Notes: generated by a model from the letters alone, not told the origin. 64,000 nucleotides of DNA from Parabacteroides distasonis (GCA_021531775.1 JAFBIU010000007.1:53105-117104), one strand, 5' to 3'; positions 53,006-62,711 are shown, counted from the stretch's first letter. Program-made: numbers and translations.

Positions 53006-54775
53006 ATGATGAGCAGTATGGATAACTATATCGTATCGGCACGTAAGTATCGCCCCACAACCTTTCAAAGTGTTGTCGGACAAAAGGCTTTGACCACCAC
53101 ATTGAAGAATGCCATCCAAAGCAACAAGCTGGCACATGCCTACCTGTTCTGCGGACCGCGAGGTGTGGGTAAGACCTCCTGTGCCCGTATCTTTGCAAAG
53201 ACCATCAACTGCCTCCATCCGACGGCTGATGGAGAGGCCTGCAATGCCTGCGAATCATGCCAAGCATTCAATGAACAGCGCTCCTACAACATTCACGAAC
53301 TGGATGCCGCCTCCAACAACTCAGTGGATGACATTCGTTCACTCATCGATCAGGTGCGTATTCCGCCTCCCATCGGCAAATACAAGGTGTTCATTATCGA
53401 CGAGGTACACATGCTCTCATCGGCAGCTTTCAATGCTTTCCTCAAGACGTTGGAGGAGCCGCCCCATCACGCTTTGTTTATCTTGGCCACGACCGAGAAG
53501 CATAAAGTATTGCCGACCATCCTGTCGCGTTGTCAGATCTACGATTTTTCCCGCATCTCCATTGCCGACATAGTAGAGCATCTGACCTACGTAGCCTCCT
53601 GCGAATCGGTTACTGCCGAACCGGAAGCCTTGAATGTCATTGCCCAAAAAGCCGATGGCGGTATGCGTGATGCGCTCTCGATATTCGATCAAGTGGTCAG
53701 CTTCACCAACGGAAATATCACCTATCAGGCCGTCATCAACAACCTGAACGTCCTCGATTACGAGTATTACTTCCGGCTGACCGAGGCCATCCTGCAAGGG
53801 AGTGTCCGCTCCTCCCTGCTCATCTTGAATGATATCCTGGCCAAAGGGTTTGACGGGCAGAACATCATTACCGGACTGGCGGCCCACTTCCGGGATCTGT
53901 TGGTCTGCAAGGATGAAGCTACGTTGGTGCTCTTCGAAGTGGGAGCCTCTATCCGCGAACGCTACAAAGAGATGGCCAAGCGTTGTCCGGAAGGATTACT
54001 CTTCAAAGCCATCGAATTGGCGAATACGTGCGACCTCAACTATCGCACCAGTCGCAACAAACGGTTATTGCTCGAACTGACCCTGATCCAACTTTGTCAG
54101 TTAACCCGTCCGGTAGAATCCGCTGATAAAAAAAAAGTAGGGATTGAATCGTTGTCGGATCAGCCGACAACGGCAGCAACCAACACAACGGCTCCGACAC
54201 CAACGCCCAACCGGCCGGTTACATCGGCTCCCCAAAGCAGGCTCATTCAGGTGCCCCCCTCCACGCCTGTTACCAAGCCGGCTGCACCAACTCCTCCGGC
54301 TGGAGCTCCCAAGAGCAATCGTCCGCCTACGTTAGGCTCCCTCAAGAATATGGGACAAGCCAAGGCATCAACCAACTCCGCATCGGCTCCGACCCAATCC
54401 CTGCGTAACCTCGCAACCCCCTTTACGGAAGAGGCCTTGGTTAACGCTTGGAAGAGTTTTGCAGAGAAGTTGGACAAACGGGTCTATCTGAAGAATACCC
54501 TGCTTAACTGTCTGCCCAAGCTGACAGCAGACTTCATCTTAGAGGTCAAGGTACTCAATCCAGGACAACAGGAAACGCTCTTTAATGCGGCGGTCGAGAT
54601 CTTGCCCTACCTGCGCCAGCAGTTGCAGAACAGCAAGATCCAAATGCGTGTCACAGTGGATGAGAGCAATGAAAAGCATTTGGCCTATACCTCTACAGAG
54701 AAATACAACCATCTGTTAGCTATCAATCCGGCCTTAGGCAAGCTCCAATCGGAATTCAACCTACGAACGGATTGA
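53006..54775 (+). CDS. dnaX: DNA polymerase III subunit gamma/tau
   Basis: DnaX is the ATP-driven clamp loader core of DNA polymerase III. The tau form has 589 residues from ATG 53006 (53009 and 53018 are also possible starts). Walker A GPRGVGKTS is at residues 50-58. Zinc ligands C69, C79, C82 and C85 are all present. Walker B IIDEVHML is near 130-137 and the SRC sensor near 174-176. Domain III ends near residue 370. A Pro/Thr/Ala-rich linker (about 390-470) leads to the tau-specific C-terminus. A nine-A run at codons 375-377 is followed by stops in both other frames and a stem-loop, so a 380-residue gamma form may be made. Confidence 0.96.
   Translation: MMSSMDNYIVSARKYRPTTFQSVVGQKALTTTLKNAIQSNKLAHAYLFCGPRGVGKTSCARIFAKTINCLHPTADGEACNACESCQAFNEQRSYNIHELDAASNNSVDDIRSLIDQVRIPPPIGKYKVFIIDEVHMLSSAAFNAFLKTLEEPPHHALFILATTEKHKVLPTILSRCQIYDFSRISIADIVEHLTYVASCESVTAEPEALNVIAQKADGGMRDALSIFDQVVSFTNGNITYQAVINNLNVLDYEYYFRLTEAILQGSVRSSLLILNDILAKGFDGQNIITGLAAHFRDLLVCKDEATLVLFEVGASIRERYKEMAKRCPEGLLFKAIELANTCDLNYRTSRNKRLLLELTLIQLCQLTRPVESADKKKVGIESLSDQPTTAATNTTAPTPTPNRPVTSAPQSRLIQVPPSTPVTKPAAPTPPAGAPKSNRPPTLGSLKNMGQAKASTNSASAPTQSLRNLATPFTEEALVNAWKSFAEKLDKRVYLKNTLLNCLPKLTADFILEVKVLNPGQQETLFNAAVEILPYLRQQLQNSKIQMRVTVDESNEKHLAYTSTEKYNHLLAINPALGKLQSEFNLRTD
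54128..54172 (+). promoter_or_regulatory. Candidate programmed slippage/frameshift signal in dnaX
   Basis: A run of nine A (54128-54136) encodes K375-K377. A -1 shift, or one extra A in the mRNA, reads AGT AGG GAT TGA and stops at 54145-54147. A +1 shift or one missing A gives TAG at 54138-54140. CGTTGTCGG (54150-54158) and CCGACAACG (54164-54172) form a perfect 9-bp stem with a 5-base loop, 13 bases after the run. Known dnaX genes make gamma by a slippery A/G run plus stem-loop (E. coli) or by transcript slippage on nine A (Thermus). Use of the signal here is inference. Confidence 0.65.
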
Positions 54776-54826
54776 CCAGCCATTCATCTAACAAACACTT
54801 TTTGGATATATCCATTCTTGAAGATC

Positions 54827-57800
54827 ATGAAAATACAACTATTTACATCGGCCCTCCTCCTCATGACAGGTATGGAGTGGTCTGAACCGGTCACCGCGCA
54901 AGTCCCGATCATTCCCGACAGCAGCCGGCTCTTTGCCCCCTTCAGCGAGCAGGATGTTCGTGCATTCGCCCAGCCTGATCGCGTGTTCTATCCGGAGACC
55001 TGGTTCCACTACATTGGAGGCAACGTCTCCTACGAAGGAATCACGGCTGATCTCGAAGCCATCTCGAAGGCTGGTTTCTCCGGAATCCAACTTTTCCACG
55101 GTAAATTCGGTAGCATTTGGCCGGGGAATCATGAACAAATCCTCTGCCTCAGTCCCAAATGGGACCAACTGGTCAAGCATACGGCAGAAGAGTGCCGACG
55201 CTTGGGATTGCGCTTTACCATGCAAGGTTGTCCCGGATGGGCCATGGCGGGAGGTCCTTGGATTGAACCAGCCAATGCCATGCGTCATCTGACCTATACC
55301 CGTACCGACATCACCGGCGGATCCAAGGTCACCCTCACCCTGCCTATCCAAGTATCGAATCAAGAACCTTGGCGTGATTATCGCGATGTGACCGTCTTGG
55401 CCTTTCCCACCCCCGAAGGGGATACTGGACAGGCACTTCAACCGAAGAACGTCACCAGCCAAACAGAGGCACCTTGGCTCGATTGTCTATCCGGCAACTT
55501 GAAATCGCCCATTCCATTGGCGGCTACTTCGGAAACAGACTGGCATTGGATCGACGTGGAATTGACAACACCCTCTGTTGTCCGTACCATCGAGCTCCCC
55601 TCTATCAACAGCATGAGCCATCCCTGGTGTTTCGACCCCCAAGTGCGTGTACGGGTCGAAGCCTGTGACTCCGAAGGGGTAGCACAACCGATTCTGGAAA
55701 CGGAACTACCGCAAGGCAACTGGCAAGATAACCAGCCGGTCTCCCTCTCCTGCTGCGAATCAGCCCCCACCCGACACTACCGCATCGGCATCCGGAACCG
55801 TCATGCCATCACATTAGGCTCCATTCGGTTGTGGGAGGCAGCCCGCAAGAACAATTGGGAGGCAGAAGCAGGCTGGACACTCCGGGCTCGGGTGCGTACA
55901 GGCGATACCATCCAACATGCAACCCACACCTATCTGCAGACAAACCAGGTGGTCGATCTGACTCGTAAGATGCAGGCAGATGGAACCCTCACCTGGAAGG
56001 CTCCGGACGGCAAGTGGACAATCTTACGGATCGGCCATGTGAATACGGGTGCCAAGAATGGTCCGGCTCCCGATGAGGCCACCGGCTGGGAGTGCGACAA
56101 ACTCGCCCCTGCAGGTGCCGAAAGTCAATATAATCATTACATCGGACGACTGGCCTCAGGTCCCTTACAGCAACAGCTGCTCCAGGGAGTGTTGTTCGAC
56201 AGCTGGGAATGTATGACCCAGACCTGGACACCGGCCATGGAACAGGATTTCCGGAAAGCAACCGGTTATGACTTGCGCCATTGGATGCCGGCACTCTTCG
56301 GCTATGTGGTGGAATCTCCTGAAAAGACGGCCCGTTTCCTGAACGACTGGCGTCAAACCATCAACGATCTGTTGGTACACAATTTCTTCGGTCGCATGAG
56401 CCAGTTGGCACATGCACAAGGATTGCCCATCAGTTATGAGACAGCCTCCGGTGATGTCTTTCCGGCTGATATTTTGGAGTATTTCAAATATGCCGATGTG
56501 CCCATGTGTGAGTTTTGGCAACCCCTCTCCGACCATTTCGTCGGTTCAACTAACTTCAAACCGATCAAACCCACCGTATCAGCCGCCCACATCTACGGGA
56601 AGCCCAGGGTTGCCGCCGAGGCCTTCACCTCATTCGAACATACGTGGGATGAACATTGGCAGATGTTGAAAGAGGTGGCTAACCTGAAGAGTATTGATGG
56701 TATCTCACACCTGATCTTCCACACCTATACCCACAATCCGCAGGTGAACTTCCTCCAGCCGGGTACCTCCTTTTCTGGAGCCAATATCGGAACACCTTTC
56801 CTCCGTGGACAGACCTGGTGGAAATATATGCCAGCCTTTACCGGTTACCTGGCCCGTTGCAGTTACCTGCTGGAACGAGGCAAACCGGTCAACGATGTCT
56901 TGTGGTATTTGGGAGATGAGATGGATCATAAGCCCGACCAGAATGCCCCCTTCCCGACCGGTTTCCGTTACGATTATGCCAATCGGGATGTCTTGGTTCA
57001 TCGGCTGGCTGTCGATCAAGGAGACATCGTTACACCCGAAGGAGTCCGATATGCCTTGTTATGGATGCCGGAAACAACCCGGATGTATCCCGAAACCTTG
57101 GAACGACTCTATACCTTGATTCAACAAGGAGCCACTGTCTTGGCCAATCCACCCCGTGAACTGGCCACCTTGACGGGCGGCAGTGCCCAAGAGACGCGCT
57201 TCCAAAAAGCCATCCGACAACTCTGGGGAGAAGGGACTACAGAACCCTCCATCCGCACCATCGGCCAAGGACGCTTGGTAACCGGCTATACCTTGGATGA
57301 GGCATTGCAACAACTGGCCTATCAGCCCGATGTAACCGGACCGGAACTACTTTGGTCACACCGTCAGACAGCCAAGGCTGATTGGTATATGGTAGCTGCT
57401 CCAGCCGGTAAATCGGTTGAGGGTGCCTGGAGTTTCCGAAACCAGGGTCATGTACAGATTTGGGATCCCCAAACAGGCGAGGTTCGGGATGCGGTCTATC
57501 GGAAGGATCAAGAACGCACCGTTGTCTGGCTATCTTTGCCGGAAGCCAGTTCCTGCTTTGTCGTCTTCCGAAAGGACATCACCGGTCAGTCTGCCCAACC
57601 GAACAATCCTGTTTGGAGTAGTAAAGTGGCACTAACGAATCCGTGGACACTTCATTATCCGGCAGGATGGGGAGCCCCCGACACCTTGCAGCTCCAACAG
57701 CTGAAACCCTGGTGTGAACTGCCGCTGTCGGAAGAAGCCAAGGCCTTCTCCGGTACAGTCGAATATCAGACTACCTTTACATTGGATGCCCTACCGGCAG

Positions 57801-58102
57801 GACAACATTGCCGGATCGACTTGGGCAAGGTAGATATGATGGCAGAAGTGCAAGTTAACGGTCAGTCGGCCACTCTCCTTTGGTCTGCACCCTACGAAGC
57901 GGACATCACACCTTGGGTCAAAGCAGGTGTCAATACCCTCACCATCCGTGTCACCAGCAGCTGGTACAACCGCTTAGTCTATGATGCCGGACAACCGGAA
58001 ACCGCTCGCAAGACGTGGGTATTGCGCTGGCCTGATGCCCAAGCTCCTTTGCGACCCACCGGATTGATGGGACCGGTCCAGCTACATTGGTATGAATATT
58101 AA
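54827..58102 (+). CDS. Exported GH106-like glycoside hydrolase (alpha-L-rhamnosidase type)
   Basis: The protein has 1091 residues from the ATG at 54827; a TTG at 54818 is less likely. A signal peptide (MKIQLFTSALLLMTG ... TAQ) exports it. The catalytic half opens with TWFHYIGGNVSYEGITADLEAISKAGFSGIQLFHG, which resembles the GH106 start as I know it. Domain pieces near 170-330 look like an inserted beta-sandwich. A barrel core contains SWECMTQTWTPAMEQDF and ISYETASGDVF. The C-terminal 140 residues form a GH2-like sugar-binding sandwich (RIDLGKVDMMAEVQVNGQ). The rhamnoside substrate is inferred from family. A terminator ends the gene. Confidence 0.75.
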   Translation: MKIQLFTSALLLMTGMEWSEPVTAQVPIIPDSSRLFAPFSEQDVRAFAQPDRVFYPETWFHYIGGNVSYEGITADLEAISKAGFSGIQLFHGKFGSIWPGNHEQILCLSPKWDQLVKHTAEECRRLGLRFTMQGCPGWAMAGGPWIEPANAMRHLTYTRTDITGGSKVTLTLPIQVSNQEPWRDYRDVTVLAFPTPEGDTGQALQPKNVTSQTEAPWLDCLSGNLKSPIPLAATSETDWHWIDVELTTPSVVRTIELPSINSMSHPWCFDPQVRVRVEACDSEGVAQPILETELPQGNWQDNQPVSLSCCESAPTRHYRIGIRNRHAITLGSIRLWEAARKNNWEAEAGWTLRARVRTGDTIQHATHTYLQTNQVVDLTRKMQADGTLTWKAPDGKWTILRIGHVNTGAKNGPAPDEATGWECDKLAPAGAESQYNHYIGRLASGPLQQQLLQGVLFDSWECMTQTWTPAMEQDFRKATGYDLRHWMPALFGYVVESPEKTARFLNDWRQTINDLLVHNFFGRMSQLAHAQGLPISYETASGDVFPADILEYFKYADVPMCEFWQPLSDHFVGSTNFKPIKPTVSAAHIYGKPRVAAEAFTSFEHTWDEHWQMLKEVANLKSIDGISHLIFHTYTHNPQVNFLQPGTSFSGANIGTPFLRGQTWWKYMPAFTGYLARCSYLLERGKPVNDVLWYLGDEMDHKPDQNAPFPTGFRYDYANRDVLVHRLAVDQGDIVTPEGVRYALLWMPETTRMYPETLERLYTLIQQGATVLANPPRELATLTGGSAQETRFQKAIRQLWGEGTTEPSIRTIGQGRLVTGYTLDEALQQLAYQPDVTGPELLWSHRQTAKADWYMVAAPAGKSVEGAWSFRNQGHVQIWDPQTGEVRDAVYRKDQERTVVWLSLPEASSCFVVFRKDITGQSAQPNNPVWSSKVALTNPWTLHYPAGWGAPDTLQLQQLKPWCELPLSEEAKAFSGTVEYQTTFTLDALPAGQHCRIDLGKVDMMAEVQVNGQSATLLWSAPYEADITPWVKAGVNTLTIRVTSSWYNRLVYDAGQPETARKTWVLRWPDAQAPLRPTGLMGPVQLHWYEY

Positions 58103-58104
58103 AA

Positions 58105-58146
58105 GGAAGAACCCCGATCCTCCTTACAAGGATTGGGGTTCTTCTT
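58105..58146. terminator. Terminator stem between the GH106-like and AGCS genes
   Basis: GGAAGAACCCCGATCC (58105-58120) pairs almost fully with GGATTGGGGTTCTTCTT (58130-58146). The right arm lies within the last codons of the convergent symporter gene, which ends at 58124. The T tract is interrupted (TTCTTCTT), so strength is uncertain. Confidence 0.65.
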
Positions 58147-59488
58147 GATCTTCCAATTGACCACTCCAGAGATATTTTTGGGTCTCCCGGGCCGCCACAC
58201 CCGACAGCAACAACAACGACACCAGATTCGGGATCGCCATCAAGGCATTCATGCTATCCGCAATATTCCAGACGGCCGTCAGATCCATGGTCGAACCGAA
58301 ATAGAGCGAGACAATCCAAATCACCCGATAGGCCCGTAACCATTTCTTGCCACCCAAATACTCCATGGCTTTCCCTGAATAGTAGCCCCATCCCAAGATG
58401 GTTGAAAAGGCGAAGGTGGTAATACCGAAACTCAAGATCAAAGTACCTACATACGGAATCTTCCCAAAGGCTGCTTTCGTCAAGGCACCTCCATACGTAT
58501 AGTCAATATCCGGATAGGCCAACACGCTACTGACCAGCACCAAACCAGTCAAAGCACAAATAATGACCGTATCCCAAAATGTACCGGTCGAAGAGACCAA
58601 TGCCTGACGCACCGGATTGCGTGTCTGGGCAGCAGCGGCTACAATAGGAGCCGACCCCAATCCCGATTCATTGGAGAAGAGTCCGCGTGCAATACCATAC
58701 CGGGCTGCCAACATCACACTACTGCCCAAGAAACCGCCTCCTGCCGCCTGCGGAGAAAAGGCCGAACTGACAATCAGCTGCACCGCCTCTCCTAAGAAGG
58801 CCCGATTGACAAACAGGATGTAGAAACAACCTACAATGTAAAAGAGTGCCATCACAGGAACTAAGGCCATGCAGACACGTGAGATTCCCTTGACACCAAA
58901 GAAGATGACCAAAGCAACACCCACAGCCACCACAAATCCCGTGAGATGTTCGCTGATACCGTAAGATTCATTCAACAGCATGGAGATGGAATTGGCCTGC
59001 ACTGTGCCCCCGATACCAAAAGCAGCCAAGGCTGTAAAGATACAGAAGAGCACACCCAACCATTTCATCTTCAACCCACGTTCCAACGCATACATCGGTC
59101 CGCCCTGCATCTCCCCATCGGCATTCTTTACCCGATATTTGATGGCCAACAATCCTTCGGCAAATTTGGTTGAAATCCCAAACACACCTGTCAGCCAACA
59201 CCAGAAAACGGCTCCTGGTCCACCACAGGCCACAGCTGTGGCCACACCTATGATGTTACCCGTACCGATGGTAGCCGCCAACGAGGTGGCCAATGCCCCA
59301 AACTGACTGACATCCCCTTCAGCCCCATCATCCCGTTTGACCGAGAGACGGATGGCCGTGAAAATTTTCCGTTGTGGAAAACGCAAACGGATGGTGAGAA
59401 AAAGGTGTGTACCCAACAGCAGGATAATCATCGGCCAGCCCCACAACAGGGAACTCACTTCAGCCGTAATCGTTTCGAAGGTGTTCAT
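58124..59488 (-). CDS. Alanine/glycine:cation symporter (AGCS family)
   Basis: This 454-residue inner membrane transporter moves small neutral amino acids with sodium. The AGCS signature is visible as GALATSLAATIGTGNIIGVATAVACGGPGAVFWCW near residues 64-98. It is followed by TKFAEGLLAIKYRVKNADGEMQGGPMYALE, then FSNESGLGSAPIVAAAAQTRNPVRQALVSSTGTFWDT. About eleven hydrophobic helices are seen. It is a single gene; the last codons form part of the terminator of the convergent GH106-like gene. The likely substrates alanine or glycine are inferred from family. Confidence 0.95.
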   Translation of the reverse strand: MNTFETITAEVSSLLWGWPMIILLLGTHLFLTIRLRFPQRKIFTAIRLSVKRDDGAEGDVSQFGALATSLAATIGTGNIIGVATAVACGGPGAVFWCWLTGVFGISTKFAEGLLAIKYRVKNADGEMQGGPMYALERGLKMKWLGVLFCIFTALAAFGIGGTVQANSISMLLNESYGISEHLTGFVVAVGVALVIFFGVKGISRVCMALVPVMALFYIVGCFYILFVNRAFLGEAVQLIVSSAFSPQAAGGGFLGSSVMLAARYGIARGLFSNESGLGSAPIVAAAAQTRNPVRQALVSSTGTFWDTVIICALTGLVLVSSVLAYPDIDYTYGGALTKAAFGKIPYVGTLILSFGITTFAFSTILGWGYYSGKAMEYLGGKKWLRAYRVIWIVSLYFGSTMDLTAVWNIADSMNALMAIPNLVSLLLLSGVAARETQKYLWSGQLEDQEEPQSL

Positions 59489-59606
59489 TGTAGAATTTGT
59501 TACTTTTGTTAGATTAAACCATCAATTTTCAAAATTTCGATGCCAAAAATAGGTTTAATACAGCAATTATGCAAACAAAAATTCCAATTCACCATACAAA
59601 TGATTC

Positions 59607-61247
59607 CTATTTACCTCTAACTGCCTTAAAATAGGCATCCCAAAGATCCAATTGCGGCTGGTTCGGCATCGGAGCCAAGTAGGCTCCATCCCGGAAATAG
59701 AGTACGCTCTCCGTCCCCTGTTGATAGGGCATCCAAGCCGGTAAAGGTTGGTTCTCCGATCCATCACCATTGGGATCGCCAGTTCGGACAAAATTCACCC
59801 AGTATTGGAACATCATCCGGGAAACGGCTGCATGACGAGGATCGGTCTGCCGATACGCTTCGTGGCCAAAGGTGAAGGCCAACTCAGCTGCATGGGTGGT
59901 CAGGTATCGACGGTCCGTCTTTTGTCCCCTCCGGAAATAATTGTCCCGCAACTGATCGAAGAAGTACATATACACCTTGCCTTGTCCCTGGCCTGCTGCC
60001 GTACGGGCACTCTGGATATTGCCCCACACATAGGAAGGCCAGGCAAAGACCGATTCCCGGAAAATATCTGAATAGGAATCAAACACCTCTTGTTCCGTCT
60101 GGCCAGGGTACATCTCCAAAAAGCGTTGGTGCCAAACCGGATCAGGAAACGACTGGTTCATCTGTTCCGCATACTGTTCAGGTGTAAAGCGACCCAGGAA
60201 ACCGGCAAACATGGATCCCTCGTCCGAATTGATACCCATCAGCACATTGACATCGTTATAATTGCCTGCCTCATACTGCCGATAGGCATCTGTCGTGATC
60301 ACGTAATCATCGTAGCAGGGCCAAAGCGAACCGCCTACACTGAAGGCTGCCGAATCGCGCATGAACACCTCCGGATCCACCTTCCGCAAGGCCTTCAGAC
60401 TCTTCTTACCCAGTCCCAATCGCTCCATCATCGCCCGGCCATACGCTTCGCTACCCTTCACATTCCGCATAGTATTGTTGTCGATACGTCGGTCTGACAC
60501 CGGTGTCATGTTACCGCCACTCTCACTGATGGCTCCCCGAAACAATCCCTTCGCCAAAGGGCTTTGGCACAACATGGCAACAGAAATACCGCCGGCACTC
60601 TCCCCCATGATAGTGATCTTCTCCGGATCGCCTCCAAAGGCCGCGATATTCTCCCGAATCCATCGCAAGGCCATCAGCTGATCCATCAAACCATAGTTAC
60701 CACTGATGGCACGGCCTGTCTCCCGCTCGCTCTCGGCACTCAGTTCCGGCAAGGCCAAGAAGCCAAACACATTCAACCGGTAGGTAATGGCACAATAGAC
60801 AAGACCCGCTTTGGCAAAATGGATGCCATCGTCATACCAAGAGGCACCCGTCGCAAAACCGCCTCCATGAATCCAGACCAATACAGGCCGCTTCTCGTTC
60901 GCCTGCTTGGCAGGAGTGAGTACATTCAGGTAGAGACAATCCTCGCTCATGCCCGGCTGTCCCAAACGTGTCTGCCCTTGTGACTGCTGATAGGGCTTGT
61001 CCTTAAACTGCTTGGCTTGATAGACACCCTGCCAAGGTGCCACCGGCACAGGTGCTTTCCAACGCAGGTCACCCACCGGAGGCTGTGCAAAGGGGATTCC
61101 CTTGAAATGTCCCATTCCCTGTTCTTCTACGCCTTCCAGTTCCCCCTGTGCCACCGTCGTACGTAGCAACTGGGCTGAAGCCTGCCAGCTCATCAGGGCA
61201 CACAGCACCCCGATCAACCACCGTTTCTGATTCTTCCATCCTTTCAT
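59607..61247 (-). CDS. Exported type-B carboxylesterase
   Basis: This 546-residue alpha/beta hydrolase has a signal peptide (LIGVLCALMSWQASA, residues 11-25). The catalytic triad is complete: S217 in GESAGG, E343 in INSDEGSMF, and H452 in THAAELAFTFG. The oxyanion block VWIHGGGFATG is near residues 124-134 and EDCLYLNVLTP near 102-112. It may remove acetyl, feruloyl or other ester groups from plant or host glycans, suggested only by its neighbours. It has no clear operon partner: the symporter gene lies 118 bases past its stop and the ATPase gene ends 47 bases upstream of its start. Confidence 0.93.
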   Translation of the reverse strand: MKGWKNQKRWLIGVLCALMSWQASAQLLRTTVAQGELEGVEEQGMGHFKGIPFAQPPVGDLRWKAPVPVAPWQGVYQAKQFKDKPYQQSQGQTRLGQPGMSEDCLYLNVLTPAKQANEKRPVLVWIHGGGFATGASWYDDGIHFAKAGLVYCAITYRLNVFGFLALPELSAESERETGRAISGNYGLMDQLMALRWIRENIAAFGGDPEKITIMGESAGGISVAMLCQSPLAKGLFRGAISESGGNMTPVSDRRIDNNTMRNVKGSEAYGRAMMERLGLGKKSLKALRKVDPEVFMRDSAAFSVGGSLWPCYDDYVITTDAYRQYEAGNYNDVNVLMGINSDEGSMFAGFLGRFTPEQYAEQMNQSFPDPVWHQRFLEMYPGQTEQEVFDSYSDIFRESVFAWPSYVWGNIQSARTAAGQGQGKVYMYFFDQLRDNYFRRGQKTDRRYLTTHAAELAFTFGHEAYRQTDPRHAAVSRMMFQYWVNFVRTGDPNGDGSENQPLPAWMPYQQGTESVLYFRDGAYLAPMPNQPQLDLWDAYFKAVRGK

Positions 61248-61294
61248 ACTTCCTACTGTTAGTTGTTTACGGGGCTAAAGATAAGGAAAAATTC

Positions 61295-62488
61295 CTAATA
61301 GAGGAATCCGAAAGCCCAAAGCGGGATCTTGTTTCCTGCCGCATATTCGATGTCATCTGACGCAATGAAAGCATGGTCAAGGGAGGCAATCTGTTTGCCA
61401 TCCTTACTCTTGCCTCCAATCTCAATAGTATAACACCGATCAATGAACAAATCACCCGTTTTGGTATATTCCACCTGATGATGATACCCTAACTGACCCA
61501 CTAAAAATGTCTCCCGCACAGTACCGATATTCGGCTTATCCAAAGACAAGGTCTCAATCAGGTTGGGATTCTCCAAATAGATCTTATCCGGTTTCTGCAT
61601 CTTCTTCACGGAATCATCTCCCGAATACAGTAAATTCAATAACCGGGCACGGCTCAGGTACTGCAGATAAGCATGCAACGTATTGCGCGATAACCCGGCT
61701 GCAGTGGCGATCTTTGTCATATCCACCTGCATAGGAACCTTGGAAGCCAACACAGCCAACAGACTCTTCATCTTCCGGATATTCCCGACCTCCACGCCAC
61801 AGGACTGCGGAAGCTCGACATCCAGAATAAAGTTCACAACATTTTCCAACCGCAGGTGATATTCTGCCTGCCCCTCCAAAATAAAAGGATAATATCCTTC
61901 CTGCAAATACTCGCTGAAATAGGCCAAAGGACGACATTGAGCATTGACACGCTCGCAAAAGCCATCGGGATCAGTCAGCAAGTCGTTCAAAGTTACCGAA
62001 GGAAACTGAATACCTTTCACCATCCATAGATATTCCCGATAGGATAACCCCTGCATATCGTAAGGGATGCAACGGCGGGACAGATCCGCATCAGCATTCA
62101 AAATATTCAACAACGAACTGCCACTAACCACGACCCGCAAATCAGGATAGCTATCGTAAATTTCTTTGATCTCCCGGCTCCACGAAGGATATTTGTGCAC
62201 CTCATCAATAAGCAATTGTTTTCCTCCCAACAGATAAAACTGCTCCACAAAATCCAATAAAGTATGGTTAGCGAAATAGACACTATCCATACTGATGTAG
62301 AGCGACTGCTTACAATCACACCCGTTCAGTTTCAGATACTGGAGCATGAGTGTCGTCTTACCCACCCCCCTGGCACCTCGGATGGAAATCAGACGTTGAT
62401 TCCAATTGATCTGGTGCATGATCTCACGTACCATGTCCGTTTTTGTCAAGGCCAATAGCCGACGACATTTATTGATAAGTTTATCCAT
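61295..62488 (-). CDS. AAA ATPase with C-terminal DUF4143 nuclease-like domain
   Basis: The protein has 397 residues. It belongs to the AAA_14/DUF4143 family of archaeal-type ATPases, which is frequent in Bacteroidales accessory DNA. Walker A GARGVGKTT is at about residues 38-46 and Walker B LLIDEVHKYP at 92-101. VVVSGSSLLNIL serves as sensor. A winged-helix part (IATAAGLSRNTLHAYLQYLSRARLL) precedes the DUF4143 region, whose late block VEYTKTGDLFIDRCYTIEIGGKSKDGKQIA has a PD-(D/E)XK-like look. The biological role is unknown. Three evenly spaced palindromes lie upstream of its promoter. Confidence 0.9.
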   Translation of the reverse strand: MDKLINKCRRLLALTKTDMVREIMHQINWNQRLISIRGARGVGKTTLMLQYLKLNGCDCKQSLYISMDSVYFANHTLLDFVEQFYLLGGKQLLIDEVHKYPSWSREIKEIYDSYPDLRVVVSGSSLLNILNADADLSRRCIPYDMQGLSYREYLWMVKGIQFPSVTLNDLLTDPDGFCERVNAQCRPLAYFSEYLQEGYYPFILEGQAEYHLRLENVVNFILDVELPQSCGVEVGNIRKMKSLLAVLASKVPMQVDMTKIATAAGLSRNTLHAYLQYLSRARLLNLLYSGDDSVKKMQKPDKIYLENPNLIETLSLDKPNIGTVRETFLVGQLGYHHQVEYTKTGDLFIDRCYTIEIGGKSKDGKQIASLDHAFIASDDIEYAAGNKIPLWAFGFLY

Positions 62489-62515
62489 GAAGCTCTATTG
62501 TTTCTGTTTATGACA

Positions 62516-62523
62516 CAAAGATA
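62516..62523 (-). promoter_or_regulatory. -7 element of the DUF4143 ATPase gene
   Basis: Read on the minus strand it is TATCTTTG, 27 bases before the ATG at 62488. The expected -33 region (about 62540-62547) falls on the first GTTCA palindrome. Confidence 0.5.
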
Positions 62524-62531
62524 AGCCATTT

Positions 62532-62613
62532 GTTCAATGCTTTGAACAGATTCCAACAAAAATCGTTCAATGCACTGAACAGATTTCCCATAAAAGTGTT
62601 CAATGCGTTAAAC
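62532..62613. repeat. Three palindromic units at an exact 33-base period
   Basis: The units GTTCAATGCTTTGAAC (62532-62547), GTTCAATGCACTGAAC (62565-62580) and GTTCAATGCGTTAAAC (62598-62613) start exactly 33 bases apart, about three turns of B-DNA. Each is an inverted repeat GTTCA-n6-TGAAC, with one mismatch in the third. They look like operators for a dimeric DNA-binding protein that acts on the ATPase promoter. Confidence 0.7.
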
Positions 62614-62711
62614 AAATGGGAAATTTCAAACCGATTCATCGTATCCAAATAAACACATCAAAATACCGTTCATTGAGCGGAATAAGCCCGATTTTTACAC
62701 AATGTTCTTCT

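Noticed and set aside
62532..62613. Possible CRISPR array
   Set aside because: Only three 16-22 base units, spacers of about 11-17 bases, third unit degenerate, and no cas genes nearby. Operator sites fit better.
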